From an uncultured SAR116 cluster alpha proteobacterium (GTDB taxonomy: Bacteria; Pseudomonadota; Alphaproteobacteria; Puniceispirillales; Marisalimonadaceae), in the NCBI GenBank assembly GCA_902517815.1, contig CABYED010000005.1, positions 31,794-95,793 on the forward strand: DNA of 64,000 bases, read 5' to 3'. The notes beneath the pieces are model-generated. The model saw nothing but the letters and a program-made list of their open reading frames with translations, did not search any database and was not told the DNA's origin. Of the stretch, positions 57,436 to 64,000 are shown one piece after another (within the stretch, counting starts at the first letter, position 1; each line of letters opens with the position of its first letter). Position numbers and translations under genes: made by a program.

Positions 57436-58812
57436 TTATTTTTCCTTTTTCAATAATGCTATAAAAAATCCGTCAGATCCATTACTAACATTTTCAAAAT
57501 TAAAATTAAAATGATTAGGTAGAATTCTAATAAATCCTTCTTTTGTAATGCTATCACTTATTTTAGGAAAATCTTCAGAGTTAAAACTTACTATTGAAAA
57601 TTGTTTATGACTTTTTAAAAAATCTTCTATTCTTCTTTCTCCTTCGATTTTTTGAAGAGAGCAGGTCACGTACATGATAAGGCCATTTTTCTTTAGGATT
57701 TTTGCTGAATTATCTAATATTTGATTTTGTATTGATACAAAGTTATCTAAGTTATTTGGAGCATTTCTTATAAAAATATCGGGATTTTTTCTAATTGTAC
57801 CAGTTCCTGAACATGGTGCATCTATTAAAATAACATCAGCCTTATATTCTGGATTAAAGTCTTCTGCATTCACATTAATTAAATTTGGATTAAAATTAAG
57901 TCGAGCCATGTTTTTTTTAAAAATTCTGGATCTATTCTTATTTTTTTCAATACAATCTATGACTAAATCACTATCCAACAGTTGTGCAGTTTTACCTCCA
58001 GGAGCGCAACACATTTCAATTATTTTAAGAGATTGTATTGATTTTAAATAATTTTTTTTTATTTTTTTTAATAATATAGTACAAGGTATTTGAGATGCTG
58101 CGTCCTGTATCCACCATATACCATCTTTAAATCTAGGTAGATCTTCCACATTCCCATTAAATGGGCACCTTAGGACATTAGGAAATATCTCTACGCCATT
58201 TAACTCTGATTTAATTATTTCTTTTTCTTTTTTAGTTATTTTTGTTGATATAACAATATCAAGTGGAGGAGGATCCATTGCTAATTTAACAATCTCGTCA
58301 ACATTTTTTTCCCCGTATAAGGATTTCCAACTATTAAAAAGCCATTCTGGTAAGTTAGAAGCTTCATTTGAAATAATATGAGAAAATTCTTTATTATTTT
58401 GACTAATTTTTCTAAGAATTGCATTTACTAGCCTAGATTGCTTCTCATTAATGAATAATTTTGCTTGGTACACGGCTTCATTTATGACTGCATAAGGTGC
58501 TATTTCTAGCCAAATTAGTTGAACAGTTGCAATCAACAAAATACTATTCAAGTATCTGTTCCTTGGATCTATACCTTGCTTTGCGTATTTAGTATAAATT
58601 CTTTGTGCTTGTTTATGTCTCCTCATAGATGAATTAATCAGAAGATATACAAAGGATTTGTCCCGTTTATCTAATTTATTAAAATCAAAGGAGTTATCTA
58701 TTGTTTTTTCAAAATTTTTGTTTTTATAAAAAATTAAAATCCAAATTTCTAAAGCAATTAACCTCGTGTTTTTCGCTAATTTTTGAAATTTAAGTGATTT
58801 TTGTTCAATCAA
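57436..58812 (-). CDS. rsmB: 16S rRNA (cytosine967-C5)-methyltransferase RsmB/Sun family
   Basis: 458 aa with an N-terminal NusB-like helical domain (about 1-140) and a C-terminal SAM methyltransferase. SAM motif IIEMCCAPGGKTAQLL; the two catalytic cysteines lie in DAPCSGTGTIRKNPD and YVTCSLQKIEGE. Methylates C967 of 16S rRNA. Divergent from a DUF1674 gene across 79 bp. Confidence 0.94.
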   Translation of the reverse strand: MIEQKSLKFQKLAKNTRLIALEIWILIFYKNKNFEKTIDNSFDFNKLDKRDKSFVYLLINSSMRRHKQAQRIYTKYAKQGIDPRNRYLNSILLIATVQLIWLEIAPYAVINEAVYQAKLFINEKQSRLVNAILRKISQNNKEFSHIISNEASNLPEWLFNSWKSLYGEKNVDEIVKLAMDPPPLDIVISTKITKKEKEIIKSELNGVEIFPNVLRCPFNGNVEDLPRFKDGIWWIQDAASQIPCTILLKKIKKNYLKSIQSLKIIEMCCAPGGKTAQLLDSDLVIDCIEKNKNRSRIFKKNMARLNFNPNLINVNAEDFNPEYKADVILIDAPCSGTGTIRKNPDIFIRNAPNNLDNFVSIQNQILDNSAKILKKNGLIMYVTCSLQKIEGERRIEDFLKSHKQFSIVSFNSEDFPKISDSITKEGFIRILPNHFNFNFENVSNGSDGFFIALLKKEK

Positions 58813-58891
58813 AACTACTACCTTGTATTTATAACAAAAATTAATATTATACTGTGATTCGCTAAATGAGATTTATAGAAAGTAAATTATT

Positions 58892-59056
58892 ATGAGTAAT
58901 AAAACTACAAAATTAAACGAAGAAAGAGAACAAAATAATACAAAAGATAAATTAAATGAAAATGTAAATATTCCAAAAGAGCAAGGTGGCCCAAAGGGCC
59001 CAGAACCTACAAGATACGGAGATTGGGAAAAAGCCGGCAGGTGCTCGGATTTTTAA
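58892..59056 (+). CDS. DUF1674 protein (SdhAF4-like assembly factor)
   Basis: 54 aa with a charged, Asn/Lys-rich N-terminus and the diagnostic C-terminal motif GGPKGPEPTRYGDWEKAGRCSDF. This motif defines DUF1674, the family of succinate dehydrogenase assembly factor 4, which binds flavinylated SdhA. No sdh genes are nearby. It starts 79 bp from divergent rsmB, as in many Alphaproteobacteria, and is followed by the DUF1491 gene after 17 bp. Confidence 0.88.
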   Translation: MSNKTTKLNEEREQNNTKDKLNENVNIPKEQGGPKGPEPTRYGDWEKAGRCSDF

Positions 59057-59073
59057 TATTCAAATAAAAGAAT

Positions 59074-59421
59074 ATGAATGAATTAAAAGCAGAAACAATA
59101 ATTAATGCAGGCATTAGAATTGCAGAGAAAAATTTAACAAGTGCTTATATCGTTAAAAGAGGAGATGAGCAGGCCGGTGCTATATTTGTTAAAATTGACA
59201 CTTTAGACGGTTTTGCCAAACTTTTTTCACGAAATATCAAATATGATTTAAATATTGATAAAGAAATTATTGAGTTTATAGATTTATATCCTCTAAAAAA
59301 AATAACTTCTCAAGATATTGACAAGAGAATTTCTAAAGAAATAGAAATAGATAGAGATTGTTGGGTCGTAGAAATTGAGGATAAAAAAGGTTTTAATGCA
59401 TTTGAAAATTTAGATTGTTAA
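59074..59421 (+). CDS. DUF1491 family protein
   Basis: 115 aa, soluble. The ETIINAGIRIAEKNLTSAYIVKRGDEQAGAIFVKID segment and the C-terminal DKRISKEIEIDRDCWVVEIED match DUF1491, a small alphaproteobacterial family of unknown role. Probably co-transcribed with the DUF1674 gene. Overlaps the convergent panE 3' end by 12 bp. Confidence 0.8.
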   Translation: MNELKAETIINAGIRIAEKNLTSAYIVKRGDEQAGAIFVKIDTLDGFAKLFSRNIKYDLNIDKEIIEFIDLYPLKKITSQDIDKRISKEIEIDRDCWVVEIEDKKGFNAFENLDC

Positions 59422-60423
59422 TTTTTCTATAAGATCGTTTCTTTTATACAAACCTAAATAATTTGCCTTTAGTTTTAAAATACTGTTTATGTGCTTTAAC
59501 ATGGGTGTGGCAATATTGAGTTTATTTCCAATTTCTATTATTGCGCTCATTATAGGATCTATTTCAAGAGGCCTTTTCATTTCAATATCTTGTCTAGTTG
59601 ATGGTTTATGTCCAATTATTGAAGAAGCTCCATCAATTCTTTTGTCAATTGAAACACCAAAATTAACACCAACTGCCTCTCCAACTTTTTGACACTCTAG
59701 CATCATTTGTTTGATTAACTTTCTTGAACTTGGATCGTTTCCAATTATATCCAAGCTAGCTCCTGTAATTGCGCTTATAGGATTAAATGAACAATTCCCC
59801 CATAATTTAATCCAAATTTCATTTCTTAGATTTTTCTTTTGTGGAGCTTTTAGTCCACCTTTAATAAAAAATTCAGATAATATTTTTAATCTATCTGTAT
59901 TTATGCCACTAGGTTCTCCAAGGCTAAATCTATTTCCCTCTATATGTTTTATAACACCTGGCTTTTCTATTTCGCATGCTGGATAAACAACACAACCTAA
60001 TGCTCGTTCTGGATTAATATTTTTCCAGATAATACCCTCAGGATCAACAGAATCTATATGAGTGTTTTCTAAAATTGTATTTGAGTTTGCTTTGTAAAAA
60101 TACCACCAAGGTATTCCGTTAACTGCAGATAAAATAGATGTATTTTTATTTAAAAGTGGTTTTAAATTTTCAACAATACCAGCTATAGCATGCGCTTTAA
60201 CGCCAATTATTATATAATCTTGAGTTTCTAACTCTTTTGGATTTTCTGTTACTTTCAAATTAAAAGTATCTGAACTATTTCCAGTGATTAAGGTTAACCC
60301 ATTTTTTTCTATAGCTTCTTTATGGGGTCCCCTAGCAATCAATGAAACATTGGCTCCAGCTTTACTTAAGCAGCATCCAATATATCCTCCAATAGCTCCT
60401 GCACCAAATACACAAATATTCAT
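59410..60423 (-). CDS. panE: 2-dehydropantoate 2-reductase family protein
   Basis: 337 aa. N-terminal NADPH-binding fold ICVFGAGAIGGYIGCCLSKAGANVSLIARG, the catalytic Lys region in YIIIGVKAHAI, and a C-terminal helical domain with WIKLWGNCSFNPISAITGAS and KPSTRQDIEMKRPLEID. The likely reaction is ketopantoate to pantoate in coenzyme A synthesis; paralogues of this family sometimes act on other 2-keto acids. It follows an acyl-CoA synthetase gene (12-bp gap), so a catabolic role is possible. Confidence 0.85.
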   Translation of the reverse strand: MNICVFGAGAIGGYIGCCLSKAGANVSLIARGPHKEAIEKNGLTLITGNSSDTFNLKVTENPKELETQDYIIIGVKAHAIAGIVENLKPLLNKNTSILSAVNGIPWWYFYKANSNTILENTHIDSVDPEGIIWKNINPERALGCVVYPACEIEKPGVIKHIEGNRFSLGEPSGINTDRLKILSEFFIKGGLKAPQKKNLRNEIWIKLWGNCSFNPISAITGASLDIIGNDPSSRKLIKQMMLECQKVGEAVGVNFGVSIDKRIDGASSIIGHKPSTRQDIEMKRPLEIDPIMSAIIEIGNKLNIATPMLKHINSILKLKANYLGLYKRNDLIEKLTI

Positions 60424-60435
60424 TTCAACATTTCT

Positions 60436-61938
60436 CTATTCTAAACCAAGTTTTTCTGCTAGTCCGATTCTTTGCAATTTACCTGTGGCTCCTTTAGGTA
60501 TTTCTTCTAAAAACCGTATATATTTTGGAATTTTAAAATCAGCAAGATGTTTTCGGGCATAATTTTTAATATCTGTTTCATTACAATCAATTCCACTCTT
60601 TAATACAATTGCAACGCCTATCGCCTCTCCAAGTAAATTATCTTTAACTGCAAAAGTTATAACTTGTTCAACAGCCTTGTGTTCCATTAAGGTATTATCT
60701 ACTTCTAAAGGTGATACTTTTTCTCCACCTCTATTTATAATTTCCTTTAATCTTCCAGAAATTTTTAAATATCCCTCATCATCAAAATGACCTTGATCTC
60801 CTGTCCTAAACCATCCATTTATAAAAGCAGTTTTATTAGCCTCTTCATTATTTTCATAGCCATTTGTCACGTTATCTCCGCGGATACATACTTCTCCATC
60901 CACACCACTATCAAGTTTGTTACCTTGTGCGTCCATTATACAAACTTCAGGTCCTGCTGGTTTGCCAACAAAGCCAGCTTTTTGTTTTTCTGGAGGCATA
61001 GGATTTGATGTCATTTGATGAGTGGCTTCGGTCATTCCGTAAGCTTCAATGACGGTTGTCTTAAATATCTTTTTTAGTTCATCAAAAACAGCTGGAGGTA
61101 ATGATGCAGATGAAGATCTGATAAATCTTAGAGAAAGTTCTTCAGCAAGTTTTGGGTTCTTTTTTGCACGCATTAAAATAGCTTGATGCATTGTTGGAAC
61201 ACCAGAATACCATGTGATTGATTCTTTATCTGCTGTTTCTAAAAATTTAAGTGCATTAAAACCACTGCTCGCATAAACAGAAGCTCCAGCATTAATCGAA
61301 GAACTTAATACTGCAATTAATCCATGAATATGAAAAAGAGGCATAATGTTATAACAATGATCTTGTGAGCTTAGTTGAAGAGAATTTGAAATATTAGTTG
61401 CTGATGAAAAAATATTTTTATTTGTTAATGGAACAACTTTTGGTCTTGAGGTTGTTCCAGATGTATGCAAAACCAAGGCTTCATTATTTTCAGTAGCAAG
61501 TTCGAAATTTGTAGTTTTGTTGTATAAATTGAATATTCCAGCTGGTGCATTATCTATCTTTTTGATTTCACATATTTCTATACCCAGATTTTTTGCAGCT
61601 TCAACTGCTGGATTCTGACTATCCTTTTCTACAATAACTATTTTAGGCACAAGATCTTGAAGGTAAAATTCATATTCTTTTAATTTATATGAAGGGTTTA
61701 AAGGAGCAGCTGACATATAACTAGAAATTGACAAAAAGGCAGTTGCCATTTCTGGACCATTTGGCAGGACTATCGCCGCTCTATTGGATGGTGTAATTCC
61801 TTGGCTAGCTAATTGACCAGAAATATTAAAGATGTGTTTTTTTAAATCTGAATATTTGATTACATTATTATTTTCAGATGTGATTGCAATATTTTCATCT
61901 TTGTTGTTATTAATTAAATCTCTTATCGTATAACTCAT
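60436..61938 (-). CDS. AMP-dependent acyl-CoA synthetase (oxalate-CoA ligase-like)
   Basis: 500 aa; start taken at the ATG at 61938, since the GTG at 61944 adds only two residues. The phosphate-binding loop is VLHTSGTTSRPKVVPLTNKN, the adenylate motif YGMTEATHQMTSNP, the hinge KISGRLKEIINRGGEKVSPLEVD and the C-terminal catalytic Lys GATGKLQRIG. The TSGTTSRPK form and overall layout resemble oxalyl-CoA synthetases of the AAE3/Pcs60 group, but short- or medium-chain acids are also possible. Co-directional with panE. Confidence 0.85.
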   Translation of the reverse strand: MSYTIRDLINNNKDENIAITSENNNVIKYSDLKKHIFNISGQLASQGITPSNRAAIVLPNGPEMATAFLSISSYMSAAPLNPSYKLKEYEFYLQDLVPKIVIVEKDSQNPAVEAAKNLGIEICEIKKIDNAPAGIFNLYNKTTNFELATENNEALVLHTSGTTSRPKVVPLTNKNIFSSATNISNSLQLSSQDHCYNIMPLFHIHGLIAVLSSSINAGASVYASSGFNALKFLETADKESITWYSGVPTMHQAILMRAKKNPKLAEELSLRFIRSSSASLPPAVFDELKKIFKTTVIEAYGMTEATHQMTSNPMPPEKQKAGFVGKPAGPEVCIMDAQGNKLDSGVDGEVCIRGDNVTNGYENNEEANKTAFINGWFRTGDQGHFDDEGYLKISGRLKEIINRGGEKVSPLEVDNTLMEHKAVEQVITFAVKDNLLGEAIGVAIVLKSGIDCNETDIKNYARKHLADFKIPKYIRFLEEIPKGATGKLQRIGLAEKLGLE

Positions 61939-62038
61939 CCGCACAACACCATTTTTTAGTTTATTTATACAATTTTAATTATCAAAGGCAATCTAAATTC
62001 AAAAATGATAAATGAGCTTAATATAAACTTATTTATAA

Positions 62039-63541
62039 TTATTTTTGATTTAAAAATTTTTTGGCTGCTGGTGTCAAATCTTTATCATTTTTATCATTGG
62101 ATATCTTGTTAGCAATAGTTTTCCCTAGTTCCACTCCCCATTGATCAAAGCTATTAATGTTCCAAAGCAATCCAGATGCAATTGTAATATTTTCATAAAG
62201 AGCTATTAACATCCCAATATAAAATGGTGTGTTTTCTTCCCAACTTATTATTGTTGAAGGCCTGCCTCCTAAAAAATTTTTATTTTGATTAATTAAATCA
62301 ACTGAGCCTCTTGCTAGAGCCTCAGCCTGTGCAATTGCATTTATTAATAAATATTCGTGATTTTTCTCAGAGCCTTTGAAGCAAATTGTACTTAGAGGTT
62401 TACGAGGCACTAAAATATCTGTTGGGCTTACTTCTAACCCTTGATGCAAAAATTGAAAGAAACTATGTTGTGCATTAGTGCCTACTTCTCCCCAGATTAT
62501 TGGGCTTGCTGGCATTTTTAGAGTAGCGCCGTTAATATCAACACCTTTCCCATTGCTTTCCATTTCTAATTGTTGCGCCCATGCAGGGAATTTAGAAAGA
62601 TTGTCAGTATAAGGAACTATGCAATGATTATTTCTATTTAAAAAATTTCGGTTCCATATTCTCAGTAAAGCAAGGATAATCGGAATATTATTTTCAACTT
62701 CTTCATTTATGAAATGCTCATCCATTGTCCTTGCCCCAAGAAGAAAATTTTTATAATTATCTTCCCCTAAACCAATAAATATTGACATACCTACTGATGA
62801 CCAAAGAGAGTAACGTCCTCCAACATTTTCTGATATTTCAAAGATGTTTGAATCTTTAAATCCCCAATCTAATGCTTTTTTTCTCACTGATGTAACCGCA
62901 ACCATAGAATAATTTAAAGAAACTTTATGTTTGGATAACCATTCTGCCACAATCTTTGCGTTTTCAAGAGTTTCAAGTGTACTGAAGCTTTTAGATGTAA
63001 CTATAAATAGAGTTTCTTTGGGATTACATTTTACAAATATTTCAGAGATCTTGGTTGGGTCAATATTGGATACATATAAAATATCAGGAACTTTATAAAA
63101 ACTTTTCAACGCTTTGTTAACCATTAAAGGTCCTAAGTCAGATCCACCAATGCCAATGTTCACAATATGTTTAAAATTATTTTTGCTTGAAATATTTTGA
63201 ACAAAATTTCGAAGTTTCTTCCATTCTTGTGTTTTGAAACGTTCTTCTTTTCTTAGACTAAAATGATCAACAGAACGATTTTCAGATAAGTTTACTTTTA
63301 CACCTGAAATAAGTTCACTTATTTTTTTTTTAATTTTAGTTTCTTTAGCAAGATTTATCAAATCTTCCTTTATCTCTTTGTCAAGAGATTGCCTTGTAAT
63401 ATCAATTTTTAAATCTAAAAGTTCATATTGGAATTCAGAAGATCTTTTTTCATCAAAAATAAGATGATTTAAGTTTCGAAAATCTTTGTGTTTTAACTTT
63501 TCTAATATAATTTTTGTGATTGGGTTATCAGCTAATTGCAT
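62039..63541 (-). CDS. pgi: Glucose-6-phosphate isomerase
   Basis: 500 aa; interconverts glucose 6-phosphate and fructose 6-phosphate. Signatures: VNIGIGGSDLGPLMVNKAL, VGGRYSLWSSVGMSIFIGLG, and the catalytic Glu/His region WGEVGTNAQHSFFQFLHQG; the C-terminal WNINSFDQWGVELGK is also typical. Shorter than the enteric enzyme (about 550 aa) but complete. Divergent from the PCuAC gene across 85 bp. Confidence 0.97.
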   Translation of the reverse strand: MQLADNPITKIILEKLKHKDFRNLNHLIFDEKRSSEFQYELLDLKIDITRQSLDKEIKEDLINLAKETKIKKKISELISGVKVNLSENRSVDHFSLRKEERFKTQEWKKLRNFVQNISSKNNFKHIVNIGIGGSDLGPLMVNKALKSFYKVPDILYVSNIDPTKISEIFVKCNPKETLFIVTSKSFSTLETLENAKIVAEWLSKHKVSLNYSMVAVTSVRKKALDWGFKDSNIFEISENVGGRYSLWSSVGMSIFIGLGEDNYKNFLLGARTMDEHFINEEVENNIPIILALLRIWNRNFLNRNNHCIVPYTDNLSKFPAWAQQLEMESNGKGVDINGATLKMPASPIIWGEVGTNAQHSFFQFLHQGLEVSPTDILVPRKPLSTICFKGSEKNHEYLLINAIAQAEALARGSVDLINQNKNFLGGRPSTIISWEENTPFYIGMLIALYENITIASGLLWNINSFDQWGVELGKTIANKISNDKNDKDLTPAAKKFLNQK

Positions 63542-63626
63542 AAATCTTGATTGTTACCTTTCCATTTATTTGATACTAACTGTAATAAGTTATACAGCAT
63601 GATTTAATAAATTAGGATAAAAATTT

Positions 63627-64000
63627 ATGGTTTCACCTAAGTATGTATTAAAGTTCTTATATTTATTTACTTTTATTTTGTTATCTTCACAAAGTTTTTC
63701 TGAAACAATTACTTTTAAAGGTTTAGTTTTATCAGATTTTTGGATAAAAAAAGTAATTGCTAATAATAATATAACTGCAGGTTATATTAAAATTGAAAAT
63801 AAAAATGAGAAAAATGAACGTTTGATTTCTGTGGTGTCAGATTTTTCAAAAAGGATAGAAATTCATGATATGTATATTAAAAACAACGTAATGATAATGA
63901 AACATTTAGAACAAGGAGTGTTAATTAAATCTAAATCACAATTAGATTTTAAAACTGGAAGCCTTCATATTATGTTTATTGATTTAACAAAATCTCTAAA
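63627..64000 (+). CDS. PCuAC-family periplasmic copper chaperone, N-terminal part
   Basis: The gene runs off the window; 124 codons are visible. A signal peptide (MVSPKYVLKFLYLFTFILLSSQSFS) is followed by the PCuAC (DUF461) domain: DFWIKK, TAGYIKIENKNEK, and the copper ligands His80, Met91, His114 and Met116 in the pattern EIHDM...M...LHIMFIDL. Such proteins deliver copper to the CuA site of cytochrome oxidase subunit II, encoded at 31.4 kb. AGGATAAA upstream serves as ribosome-binding site. Confidence 0.88.
   Translation, partial: MVSPKYVLKFLYLFTFILLSSQSFSETITFKGLVLSDFWIKKVIANNNITAGYIKIENKNEKNERLISVVSDFSKRIEIHDMYIKNNVMIMKHLEQGVLIKSKSQLDFKTGSLHIMFIDLTKSL

Overview
The window is one continuous stretch of a streamlined, AT-rich (very roughly 30% GC by eye) marine alphaproteobacterial chromosome. 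Gene order points to Alphaproteobacteria: ribF-ileS-lspA-bamF-like-mutL with rsmD, rluB and tadA; lpxL-lpxK-waaA-DUF374; the full aa3 oxidase locus coxB-coxA-ctaB-small protein-ctaG-coxC-surf1-thrC-M16 peptidase; yqgE-dsbD-peroxiredoxin-rnhA-thrB-ispH; atpI-atpB-atpE-atpF'-atpF; smc-dsbA-DUF721-mutY; purH-heparinase-rsmB. Short intergenic gaps, many overlapping genes, no insertion sequences, no prophage and a proteorhodopsin/retinal locus fit a low-GC oligotrophic lineage (SAR11-like, HIMB59 or AEGEAN-169 type). I cannot fix the clade without a tree.

Layout. 1-9.1 kb: translation, lipoprotein processing, mismatch repair, RNA modification, purD. 9.2-11.3 kb: xseA, then a poorly coding stretch with two tiny membrane proteins. 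11.3-17.8 kb: lipid A/Kdo synthesis and export with a tyrosine-phosphatase-like gene. 17.8-21 kb: pmbA, argC and an unrecognised gene. 21-26.5 kb: a blue-type proteorhodopsin followed by crtI-crtB-crtY-blh, giving retinal from GGPP-derived phytoene (no crtE here). 26.5-31.1 kb: ubiA, rsmE, gshA, tldD. 31.4-39.8 kb: cytochrome c oxidase and its assembly factors, thrC and an M16 peptidase. 39.9-45.9 kb: redox and amino-acid/isoprenoid genes. 45.9-48.3 kb: F0 part of ATP synthase. 48.4-63.5 kb: chromosome maintenance, DNA repair, purine, 16S rRNA methylation, small conserved proteins, panE, an acyl-CoA synthetase and pgi. 63.6 kb-end: start of a PCuAC copper chaperone.

The genes converge on membrane energetics: a light-driven proton pump with its chromophore pathway, a proton-pumping oxidase with copper and heme delivery, and the ATP synthase F0 sector that uses the gradient.

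The most interesting non-coding signals are: (1) a near-consensus Fur-box-like palindrome overlapping a plausible -35 element upstream of proteorhodopsin, within a leader that holds two further inverted repeats; (2) a strong intrinsic terminator directly between proteorhodopsin and crtI; (3) a perfect 13-bp hairpin plus T-run between atpE and atpF', in the same logic of lowering downstream expression after a high-copy product. No wholly new multi-gene system is evident; the least explained items are the small-protein locus at 10.5-11.2 kb and the hypothetical gene at 20.2 kb.
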